NCBI GenBank assembly: GCA_041623475.1
Contig: JBFJWU010000141.1
Location: forward strand, 1-8,029
Reading direction: 5' to 3'
DNA: 8,029 bases
From: JBFJWU01 sp041623475 [NCBI: bacterium]
Lineage (GTDB): Bacteria > J088
Shown here piece by piece: positions 1 to 6,536 of the stretch (positions within the stretch are counted from its first letter, which is position 1; each line of letters begins with the position of its first letter). Under the pieces are notes generated by a model. The model did not search any database. It saw nothing but the letters and a program-made list of their open reading frames with translations, and was not told the DNA's origin. The position numbers were made by a program, and so were the translations under genes.

Positions 1-2417
1 CCGCGGCCGAAGACGAGCTGCTGGAAGAGCCGGTCGAGGAAGCCCTGGCCGAAGACGAACTGCTTGAGGAACCGGTCGAGGAAGCCCTGGCTGAAGACGA
101 ACTGCTTGAGGAACCGGTCGAGGAAGCCCTGGCCGAAGACGAACTGCTTGAGGAACCGGTCGAGGAAGCCCTGGCCGAAGACGAATTACCGTTGCTTGAA
201 GATGAATCCGATGTCGTTGCGGCACCTCCGGTTGATGATGTCCTGGTAGAAGAGGAGTCCGACCTGGTCGCCGAGGAACCGGTTGACGAATTTGCGGATG
301 AGCCAATTGATGAATTTGACGAACTGCCGGCAGATGACGAACTCTTGGTTGAGGAACCTGTCAGTGCGGCACCGGCGGCCGACTTTTCAGACGAGCCAAT
401 CGTCGAAGACGAATTGCCGCAGGAAGAAGAACTGATCGAAGAAGACGAGTTCATCGACGAGCCGATTATTGAGGAAAGCGACGAGGATCGCCTGGCAGCA
501 GAAACACTGGATGGTATGGACAGCGCGGACATCGATGCCGCTGCCGCTGCGCCAGTCGACGACTATTATGTCGAGGAACCCGTCGAAGAAGTGCCTGTGG
601 ATGAACCCGTCGTACAGGCCAGTATGCTGGTCGACATTAACTGGGATACCAGCAGCGACAGGACCACAATCCGAATTGATGGCAACGGACCCATCGGTGA
701 CTACAACGCCTTTAAGCTGGAAGATCCGTCTCGGATCGTGCTCGATGTCTGGAACGTCGAATCGGCAATCGCCGGTGAGGAGTTCGCCATCAATTCAAAC
801 CAGGTCAGTTCCGTTCGCGTGGGCGATTACCCGGAAAAAGTACGGATCGTCTTCGATGTGCCGGGCGTATCGCCGCTGCCATTCGAAGCCAGCAAGGATG
901 GATCGGTTCTGGAAATCCAGATTTCGGGAATGGCCCAGACCAGGGAATCCGAGCAGATCGCTGAACCTGTCGCCGAGCCAGAGCCGATTATCGAGGTGGC
1001 GACAGTCGCTGAGCCTTTGGCAGAGCCAGAGCCAGAGCCGGCACCGGCGCCCAAGGAAATCGAAGAATCGCTTCCCGCAACCCCCAAGAAACCTGCGGTC
1101 GGTGCTGCCGAATTCGAAATGCGAGTTCGCGAAACCAAAAAGACCGAAGTCAAGGAAGAGCAAAAACAATACGCTGGCCGAAAGATCAGCCTTGATTTCA
1201 AAGACGCGGATATTGACAGCGTTTTGCGCCTGATCGCTGAAATCAGCAACCTGAACATTATTACCGACCAGGAAGTTGGCGGGACGATCAGCATTCGCCT
1301 GGTCAATGTTCCCTGGGACCAGGCCCTGGATGTCATCCTCAATGCAAAGCAGCTGGGGATTCGCAAGCTGGGCAATATCGTCCGAATCGCGCCGGTTGCC
1401 AAGTTGTCGGCAGAAGACGAGCAACGCCTGAAGACAATGGAAGGGCAGGAACAGCTGCTGCCGTTGTTTATCCGGATCGTTCCGGTTAACTATGCCAGCG
1501 CTGGCCAGCTCAAGTCCCGGGTCGAGTCATTGCTGTCCAAGCGCGGCAAGGTTGAAGTTGACAGCCGGACGAATGTCTTGATTATCAAGGACATCGAACG
1601 CAACATCGAAGACGCTGTTGCCCTGTTGCGGAGTCTGGATACGCCCACACCCCAGGTCTTGATCGAAGCAAAGATTGTCGAAGCCAATACGACTTTTACA
1701 CGGGACCTGGGTATCCAGTGGGGTTACGGACAGCAGTTCGCGCCATCATTTGGCAACGCGATCCTGCCGGGCAACGTTGGTGTCGCCGGCTCGTCGGCGG
1801 GCAACGTCGGCGTTCTGGACGGAGCGCCAAACTTTGCAGTTGACCTGCCTGCCGCCGCCGGTACAGGCGCTGGTGGTGCGTTGAGTTTCCTGTTTGGCAG
1901 CCTGGATAACAGCCTGGTCCTTGACCTGCGCCTGTCAGCAATGGAAGCAGCTGGAGAGGGCCGAATCATGTCAAGTCCGCGAATTACAACGCTGGACAAC
2001 GAGCAGGCAAAAATCCAGCAGGGTATTTCGATTCCGTTCCAGACAGTCAGTGCCCAGGGGACGCAGACGCAGTTTGTCGATGCGGCCCTGGAACTGGAGG
2101 TTACACCGCATATCACGCCGGACCGCTCGATCCTTCTCGACTTCAAGATCTCGAAGAACGCGCCGGACCAGACATTTACGGCTGGCACCGGTGTACCATC
2201 GATCTCCAAGAAAGAAGCGGAAAGTCGAATGCTGATCGCGGACGGCGAGACAGCCGTAGTTGGCGGGATATACACGATTGACCAGGGTACGTCCCGGTCG
2301 ATGGTGCCGTGGATCAGCAAGATTCCGGTTCTGGGCTGGTTCTTCAAGAAGAAATCGTTCCGGGACACCAAGACGGAGTTGCTGTTGTTTGTGACACCGC
2401 GAATCGTACAGCAGTAA
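1..2417 (+). CDS. pilQ: Type IV pilus secretin PilQ (5' end outside window)
   Basis: This is the outer-membrane secretin through which type IV pili are extruded. The frame (codons from base 3, 804 residues visible) is open from the left edge, so the start and signal peptide lie upstream; the first internal ATG, at 192, is not the start. Seen in order: an acidic repeat-built segment (3-620) with only one basic residue in about 219; an AMIN domain (about 621-926, with PSRIVLDVWNVE), which binds peptidoglycan in the family; a Pro/Glu linker (about 963-1091); the N0/STN domain (about 1170-1397, GRKISLDFKDADIDSVL and NVPWDQALDVIL); an N1 KH-like domain (about 1461-1706); a Gly/Ala-rich stretch (about 1722-1884); and the secretin pore (about 1905-2414), with SRMLIADGETAVVGGIY and the closing VPWISKIPVLGWFFKKKSF then ELLLFVTPRIV. 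These C-terminal motifs favour PilQ over GspD. The acidic extension is the odd part. pilMNOP would be expected upstream. Confidence 0.95.
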   Translation, partial: AAEDELLEEPVEEALAEDELLEEPVEEALAEDELLEEPVEEALAEDELLEEPVEEALAEDELPLLEDESDVVAAPPVDDVLVEEESDLVAEEPVDEFADEPIDEFDELPADDELLVEEPVSAAPAADFSDEPIVEDELPQEEELIEEDEFIDEPIIEESDEDRLAAETLDGMDSADIDAAAAAPVDDYYVEEPVEEVPVDEPVVQASMLVDINWDTSSDRTTIRIDGNGPIGDYNAFKLEDPSRIVLDVWNVESAIAGEEFAINSNQVSSVRVGDYPEKVRIVFDVPGVSPLPFEASKDGSVLEIQISGMAQTRESEQIAEPVAEPEPIIEVATVAEPLAEPEPEPAPAPKEIEESLPATPKKPAVGAAEFEMRVRETKKTEVKEEQKQYAGRKISLDFKDADIDSVLRLIAEISNLNIITDQEVGGTISIRLVNVPWDQALDVILNAKQLGIRKLGNIVRIAPVAKLSAEDEQRLKTMEGQEQLLPLFIRIVPVNYASAGQLKSRVESLLSKRGKVEVDSRTNVLIIKDIERNIEDAVALLRSLDTPTPQVLIEAKIVEANTTFTRDLGIQWGYGQQFAPSFGNAILPGNVGVAGSSAGNVGVLDGAPNFAVDLPAAAGTGAGGALSFLFGSLDNSLVLDLRLSAMEAAGEGRIMSSPRITTLDNEQAKIQQGISIPFQTVSAQGTQTQFVDAALELEVTPHITPDRSILLDFKISKNAPDQTFTAGTGVPSISKKEAESRMLIADGETAVVGGIYTIDQGTSRSMVPWISKIPVLGWFFKKKSFRDTKTELLLFVTPRIVQQ
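9..176 (+). repeat. Four 42-bp tandem repeats encoding a 14-residue acidic unit in PilQ
   Basis: Copies lie at 9-50, 51-92, 93-134 and 135-176, with a partial fifth unit (EDEL) beginning at 177. Each encodes EDELLEEPVEEALA, half of whose residues are acidic. Copies 3 and 4 are identical at DNA level, copy 2 differs from them by one base (T at 92), and copy 1 differs from copy 3 by four bases. All these differences are in third codon positions and are synonymous. The unit is a multiple of three, so gain or loss of copies keeps the frame. The two residues before copy 1 (AA) fit the end of another unit, so the array may continue to the left. Looser relatives of the unit (VEEPV, EDELP, DEPI) recur down to about base 610. 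Confidence 0.95.
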
Positions 2418-2421
2418 GGGG
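2416..2421 (+). promoter_or_regulatory. Ribosome binding site of the lipoprotein gene, overlapping the pilQ stop
   Basis: AAGGGG begins within the pilQ stop codon TAA (2415-2417) and lies 8 bases before the ATG at 2430. The overlap suggests that ribosomes ending on pilQ help start the lipoprotein gene, so the two are probably expressed together. Confidence 0.7.
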
Positions 2422-2429
2422 CTTGTGAA

Positions 2430-3179
2430 ATGAAAAACAATCTTAAAAAACTGCTGGCCGCAACGGCCGTGATCGTAATGGTAGCTGGCTGCGGTCGGCA
2501 GGAGTTCCTGAACGATTTCGAGGATGGCTACAAAGTCTATTTCGACCAGTTGGTTTACACAGATATTCGCGGTGCTGAAATCCAGGCATCGGGTGCAAGC
2601 ACCATCGACCTGTTCAGTTGCCAGGGCGTCGGAGTTGGCGAGGGAGTCTTTAGCCGTGTTGTCGTTGAGGGTCTGGTGAATGTGGTCGTTGAAACACTAC
2701 CCAGTCAGAGTTTCCCCAGCGGTGTCCAGTTGTGGATCACTGACTATACACTTTCCTATACGCCGCTCCCGAGTCCGCGGGACAATCTGCCAACGCTGGT
2801 CGCCCTTGACGATGTGATCGTGTCGTTTCCCGCAAGCCGAAGGAGTGGGCAGGTTTTTAACTTGAGTGAGTCCGGAACGCTGGAACAGGAGTTTCGCGTC
2901 GAGGTCTTTTCCGAGAAGAAACAATTGGAACTCGCAGACAACTTCATCGCCGCGTACGGAAGTGGCACCAGCCAGTTTGACAATGAAACAGGAATCTGGG
3001 CATACCCCGATTACCTGTTGACGTATACATTTTTCTTTCAGGATTCATACGGAAACCGCGGCAGCCACCAGGTTGAGTACAAATTAACCGTCGGCGAATA
3101 TGCCGATGACGACGAGACCTGCGATGGCGACCAGTACCGGGACGCAGCTGGTAGCGTCGACACGGTTTTTGGCAATTAG
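2430..3179 (+). CDS. Predicted outer-membrane lipoprotein of unknown function next to pilQ
   Basis: The 249-residue product starts with a basic n-region (MKNNLKK), a hydrophobic core (about residues 8-18) and a lipobox VAGC, so Cys21 should be lipidated. Gly at +2 is not the Asp inner-membrane retention signal, which favours the outer membrane. The mature part alternates hydrophobic and polar residues as beta-rich proteins do. Apart from Cys21 the only cysteines are Cys64 and Cys231, a possible disulfide. The tail from about residue 225 is Asp/Glu-rich. The arrangement (WITDYTLSYTPL in the middle, LLTYTFFFQDSYGN near the end) recalls beta-sandwich lipoproteins I associate with Desulfuromonadota, but this is from memory and no family is assigned. 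The ATG has a strong Shine-Dalgarno site and is 12 bases after pilQ. It could be a pilotin or other PilQ-associated factor, but only its position suggests that; there is no visible TPR, so it is not a PilF/PilW-type pilotin. Confidence 0.88.
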   Translation: MKNNLKKLLAATAVIVMVAGCGRQEFLNDFEDGYKVYFDQLVYTDIRGAEIQASGASTIDLFSCQGVGVGEGVFSRVVVEGLVNVVVETLPSQSFPSGVQLWITDYTLSYTPLPSPRDNLPTLVALDDVIVSFPASRRSGQVFNLSESGTLEQEFRVEVFSEKKQLELADNFIAAYGSGTSQFDNETGIWAYPDYLLTYTFFFQDSYGNRGSHQVEYKLTVGEYADDDETCDGDQYRDAAGSVDTVFGN

Positions 3180-3185
3180 ATCAGA

Positions 3186-3626
3186 TTGCCTCAAATACTG
3201 ATCATCAATGGCCCCAACCTTAACCTGTTGGGTGCCCGGGAGCCGGAAACGTACGGCTCAACAACGCTGGCGGAGATCGAGGACGGTCTCCGCCAACGCT
3301 TTTCCGGTCGCTGTGAAATGGAATTTTTCCAGTCTAACCACGAAGGCGAGTTGATTGACCGCGTCCAGTCCGTCCTTGGTAACGACGACGTAATCGGTTT
3401 TGTTATGAATCCCGGCGGGTTTACGCACACCAGTGTGGCGCTCCGCGATGCAGTTGCAGCCGTCGACAAACCGTTCATCGAGGTGCATCTAAGTAATGTC
3501 TTCGCCCGGGAAGAATTCCGACACGTGTCGTATTTTTCTGATCTGGCCGCCGGGGTGATTTCCGGCCTCGGGCCTGCCGGTTACGGCGCGGCAGTTGACG
3601 TTCTGCTGGAGCGCGCCAGCGCCTGA
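3186..3626 (+). CDS. aroQ: Type II 3-dehydroquinate dehydratase
   Basis: Catalyses dehydration of 3-dehydroquinate to 3-dehydroshikimate, the third step of the shikimate pathway, in the cytoplasm. The product (146 residues) has the usual length and complete signatures: [21 protein letters not shown] (Asn12, Arg18, Tyr23), [21 protein letters not shown] (Asn75, His81) and [18 protein letters not shown] (His101, Arg108, Arg112). Family knowledge makes Tyr23 the base and His101 the acid. The start is TTG: the lipoprotein stop TAG at 3177 is in the same frame, ATC and AGA follow, and the next codon is this TTG, so no upstream start exists and the conserved N-terminus begins at residue 4. No good Shine-Dalgarno site is visible, so translation may depend on ribosomes leaving the lipoprotein gene 6 bases upstream. 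Confidence 0.97.
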   Translation: MPQILIINGPNLNLLGAREPETYGSTTLAEIEDGLRQRFSGRCEMEFFQSNHEGELIDRVQSVLGNDDVIGFVMNPGGFTHTSVALRDAVAAVDKPFIEVHLSNVFAREEFRHVSYFSDLAAGVISGLGPAGYGAAVDVLLERASA

Positions 3627-3674
3627 GGCGGATCCGATCAATTTAGGCCTGGATCTTTGCCAACTTTCATGGGC

Positions 3675-3679
3675 AGGTG
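3675..3679 (+). promoter_or_regulatory. Ribosome binding site that favours the ATG at 3687 for pepP
   Basis: AGGTG lies 7 bases before ATG 3687. The in-frame alternatives, TTG 3657, ATG 3669 and ATG 3696, lack a comparable purine-rich site at suitable distance. Confidence 0.5.
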
Positions 3680-3686
3680 TACCCTG

Positions 3687-4787
3687 ATGGCTCCCATGAA
3701 CTTTGACTCAAGAATTAGCAGGGTGCGAGAACTGCTGGACGATGCCGGTATCGCGATGATACTGATTGCGTCAGCAGAGAATTGCCGCTATTTAACCGGA
3801 TTCACCGGTTCGAACGGGCAGGTTCTGGTTTCGCGGGACACCGTTAGATTGCTGACTGACGGCCGCTATACGGCCCAGGCCAGCCAACAGGCAACCGCTG
3901 ATGATATTGTTATCTACACATCCCTGGCGAAAGAACTTCCCCGACTGGTTTCGGAATATGCTGGCAGCGCGATCGGATTCGAAGCAGCGGCGTTTACGGT
4001 TTCGGAGTGGGGACGGTTGGCCACTGAAACCCACGGTACAGATTGGCTCCCGGTTGGAGATGCCCTGGAAAAGCTACGGGTATGCAAGGACCGGCACGAA
4101 CTGGACTGCATAGCCAGGGCAGCTGCAATCGCCGAGCAGGCATTCCGGGACATTGAACCCGTGATCCAGGCAGGCAACAGCGAACGCGCAGTGGCCATGG
4201 AACTGGAATGGAAAATCCGACAGGCCGGCAGCGTGGCTGTGCCCTTTGATTTCATTGTCGCGTCGGGTTCTCGTTCGGCGTTACCGCACGGCGTTGCTAC
4301 GGACGCGGTGATTCAGTCCGGAAAACCGCTAACACTTGATTTCGGTGCCGAGTTCGGCGGCTATTTCAGTGATATGACAATCAGCGGTTCAGTTGGCAGC
4401 TCGGATTCCTGGTTGCAGGAGATCATGGCAGTGCTGCAGGCCGCCCAGAAAGCGGCGATCGATGCCTGCAAACCCGGTGTATCATGTCGGGACGTTGATC
4501 ACAGCGCCCGGAAAATCATAGCTGATGAGGGCTTTGGCGATGCCTTTTCCCACTCGCTTGGTCACGGCGTCGGACTCGCGGTACATGAGGCTCCCCGGCT
4601 GGCAGCAACGTCGGACGATATCCTGGCCGAAGGAATGGTCGTTACCATCGAGCCGGGAATATATGTCCCGGGAACAGGGGGTGCCCGCATCGAGGACATG
4701 GTGGTCATTACCGCTGACGGGTGCGAGTTGCTAACGTCGATTCCAAAGGAACATCGGACCTGGGGCGAACAATCTGATCCTGGCTGA
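3687..4787 (+). CDS. pepP: Xaa-Pro aminopeptidase / M24 metallopeptidase, short form
   Basis: A pita-bread-fold dimetal peptidase that removes N-terminal residues preceding proline. From ATG 3687 it has 366 residues. The N-terminal creatinase-like domain (about residues 1-130) carries RYLTGFTGSNG and LLTDGRYTAQA; the catalytic domain follows. All five metal ligands are present: Asp218, Asp229 (in LDFGAEFGGYFSDM), His293 (SHSLGHGVGL), Glu322 (TIEPGIY) and Glu336 (ARIEDMVV), with His201 and His300 as the usual active-site histidines. The size matches the roughly 350-residue YqhT/PapA group rather than the roughly 440-residue E. coli PepP, and a PepQ (Xaa-Pro dipeptidase) role cannot be excluded. 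Start choice: the frame is open back to TTG 3657, but ATG 3687 has an AGGTG site 7 bases upstream; ATG 3696 is also possible. aroQ next to a short pepP is familiar from Firmicutes and some Desulfuromonadota, where efp often follows; here purM follows. Confidence 0.93.
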   Translation: MAPMNFDSRISRVRELLDDAGIAMILIASAENCRYLTGFTGSNGQVLVSRDTVRLLTDGRYTAQASQQATADDIVIYTSLAKELPRLVSEYAGSAIGFEAAAFTVSEWGRLATETHGTDWLPVGDALEKLRVCKDRHELDCIARAAAIAEQAFRDIEPVIQAGNSERAVAMELEWKIRQAGSVAVPFDFIVASGSRSALPHGVATDAVIQSGKPLTLDFGAEFGGYFSDMTISGSVGSSDSWLQEIMAVLQAAQKAAIDACKPGVSCRDVDHSARKIIADEGFGDAFSHSLGHGVGLAVHEAPRLAATSDDILAEGMVVTIEPGIYVPGTGGARIEDMVVITADGCELLTSIPKEHRTWGEQSDPG

Positions 4788-4805
4788 TCAAGGGACAAGG
4801 GAAGA

Positions 4806-5858
4806 ATGGCAGACAAGAAAGACCAGTACAAAGATGCGGGAGTCGATATCGAAGCGGGCAACCAGTTCGTCGATGATATTCGGCCGCTGATCAAGGCTAC
4901 GCGCCGCCAGGGTGTCTTGTCAGACATTGGCATGTTCGCCGGATTTTTTGCAGTTGACAAGGAAAAGTACAAAGATCCGGTACTGGTCAGCGCCTGCGAC
5001 GGTGTTGGCACAAAACTGCTGCTGGCATCCGAGATGGACAAATACGATACGATCGGGATCGATCTGGTTGCCATGTGCGTAAACGATGTCCTGGTACACG
5101 GAGCCGAGCCACTGTTTTTCCTGGATTACCTCGCAGCAGGTGGACTTGCCGAAATCAATGGTTATGACCTGGTCAAGGGTGTTGCTGATGGTTGCAAGCA
5201 GGCGCGCGTAGCGTTGCTGGGTGGTGAAACCGCGGAAATGCCGGGACTTTACAGCAAGAAACACTTTGACATGTCAGGCTTCACGGTCGGCGCCGTCGAA
5301 CGTGACAAGGTCATTGACGGGTCAGGGGTACGGGTGGGTTCCGAGATCGTCGGCATTGCGTCGAGCGGCTTGCATTCGAACGGATATTCCCTTGTCCGCC
5401 GGCTGCTGTTGGAGAAGGCCGGCTACAGCCTGGACCAGCATCTCGATGAACTGGAAGGCATCCTGGGTGAGGTACTGCTAACGCCTACCCGTATTTATGT
5501 CCGCAGCGTCCTGCAGGCGATTGATCGGGTCAATGTGGTGTCTGCCGCCCATATTACCGGCGGCGGGATTATCGAAAATGTACCCCGGTTGTTGCCGAAG
5601 TCTGCACGGGCAGTAATCAACCTTGACTCATGGCCCAAGCAGCCCATCTTTTCGTTGATACAGCACGCCGGCAAGATTCCCGACGAGGAAATGCTGCGCG
5701 TATTCAACTCGGGGATCGGATTTGTCCTGGTTGTGCCCGAAGGTGACGGCGACAACACAATCGAGGTGCTGACCGAACAAGGCGAACGGGCATGGGTGAT
5801 TGGCAGCGTCGAGGCCAGGGAAGACGGTGATGATCCAGTCGTTATCAGCGGCGGTTGA
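4806..5858 (+). CDS. purM: Phosphoribosylformylglycinamidine cyclo-ligase (AIR synthetase)
   Basis: Makes aminoimidazole ribonucleotide from FGAM with ATP, the fifth step of de novo purine synthesis. The 350-residue protein has normal length and full family motifs: DGVGTK (residues 65-70), GIDLVAMCVNDVLVHGAEPLFFLDYLA (84-110, quoted motif split as GIDLVAMCVNDVL and VHGAEPLFFLDYLA), LLGGETAEMPG (137-147), GLHSNGYSLVR (188-198) and HITGGGIIENVPR (249-261). The N-terminal AIRS domain supplies the ATP site and dimer core; the C-terminal domain starts at about residue 175. The ATG follows an AAGGGAAG purine stretch, with AGG 5 bases away, and is 18 bases after pepP. Its neighbour purN acts in the same pathway, a common pairing. 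The C-terminal end at VVISGG looks natural and complete. Confidence 0.98.
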   Translation: MADKKDQYKDAGVDIEAGNQFVDDIRPLIKATRRQGVLSDIGMFAGFFAVDKEKYKDPVLVSACDGVGTKLLLASEMDKYDTIGIDLVAMCVNDVLVHGAEPLFFLDYLAAGGLAEINGYDLVKGVADGCKQARVALLGGETAEMPGLYSKKHFDMSGFTVGAVERDKVIDGSGVRVGSEIVGIASSGLHSNGYSLVRRLLLEKAGYSLDQHLDELEGILGEVLLTPTRIYVRSVLQAIDRVNVVSAAHITGGGIIENVPRLLPKSARAVINLDSWPKQPIFSLIQHAGKIPDEEMLRVFNSGIGFVLVVPEGDGDNTIEVLTEQGERAWVIGSVEAREDGDDPVVISGG

Positions 5859-5927
5859 CCGGGCCTGGCCGGATTGCAGGTCCATTGCCGGGCGCAGCCT
5901 GACTTTTTGGGTCACAGGGCAGCATAA

Positions 5928-6533
5928 ATGAACGTCGCAATTCTTGTTTCAGGTCGTGGGTCAAACATGGCTGCCTTGCTTCAGGCACACAGCAAGGGCG
6001 ATCTGGCCGTCAACCCGGCGGTGGTGTTTTCCAACAAGCCCGAGGCGCCGGCACTGGCAACCGCCCGCGACTTCGGAATCCCGGTCGAATCGATTCACCA
6101 CAAGACATTCAGCTCGCGGCAGGATTACGACCGTGCGGTTATCGACTGCTTGTCCCGGTACGACGTGCAGGGCGCGGTGCTCGCCGGGTATATGAGGATC
6201 GTAACGCCTGTTTTCCTGGATGCATTCCCGAAAGGTGTCGTCAATATCCACCCCAGCCTGCTGCCAAGCTTCAGGGGTGTTGACGGTGTCCAGCAGGCCT
6301 GGGACTACGGTGCCAAGGTCGTGGGCTGTACGGTGCATTTCGTCAATGCTGAAGTGGATGATGGCCCGATTATCGTCCAGAAGTCCATTGACGTGATGCC
6401 AGATGAAACAGCTGCAGCTCTTGGGTCTCGACTGCTCGACATTGAACACAAGGCAATTGTCGAGGGCGTTAATTTGTGGGGGGAGGGCCGTCTGTCCATT
6501 GTTGGCCGCAGGGTTGTCGTCGGGTCTGGTTAG
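5928..6533 (+). CDS. purN: Phosphoribosylglycinamide formyltransferase (GAR transformylase)
   Basis: Transfers the formyl group of 10-formyltetrahydrofolate to glycinamide ribonucleotide, the third step of purine synthesis. The 201-residue product is of family length. SGRGSN (residues 8-13) forms the phosphate loop, AGYMRI (86-91) lines the folate pocket, and the catalytic triad aligns exactly with E. coli numbering: Asn106 and His108 in VVNIHPSLLP and Asp144 in EVDDGPII. The segment after HPSLLP is FRGVDGVQQAWDYGAK, more like the Bacillus/delta-type proteins than the E. coli one. An AGGG about 10-20 bases upstream is a modest ribosome binding site. The 69-base gap after purM contains no convincing terminator or promoter, so the two are probably cotranscribed. 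The protein ends at the usual place after the C-terminal helix, with a short Val/Arg-rich tail. Confidence 0.97.
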   Translation: MNVAILVSGRGSNMAALLQAHSKGDLAVNPAVVFSNKPEAPALATARDFGIPVESIHHKTFSSRQDYDRAVIDCLSRYDVQGAVLAGYMRIVTPVFLDAFPKGVVNIHPSLLPSFRGVDGVQQAWDYGAKVVGCTVHFVNAEVDDGPIIVQKSIDVMPDETAAALGSRLLDIEHKAIVEGVNLWGEGRLSIVGRRVVVGSG

Positions 6534-6536
6534 GCG

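Noticed and set aside
192-194. ATG 192 as the start of pilQ.
   Set aside because: The same frame is open and of the same acidic composition back to base 3, no ribosome binding site precedes 192, and a secretin needs a signal peptide, which is absent after 192.
64-249. A 61-residue + strand frame made of Arg/Lys-rich repeats overlapping the pilQ array.
   Set aside because: It is the second reading frame of the 42-bp repeat; periodic DNA with no stop in one unit stays open in that frame. It ends where the perfect repeats decay and has no ribosome binding site.
1724-2440. A 238-residue - strand frame antisense to the secretin domain.
   Set aside because: The sense strand carries strong secretin motifs throughout; the antisense product shows no recognisable motif and looks like a shadow.
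5859-5927. Possible hairpin between purM and purN (CCTGAC, a T-run, then GTCACAGG; also CCGG...CCGG).
   Set aside because: The T-run is in the loop rather than after the stem, the stem needs a bulge, and the second palindrome is only four base pairs. It does not make a convincing intrinsic terminator.
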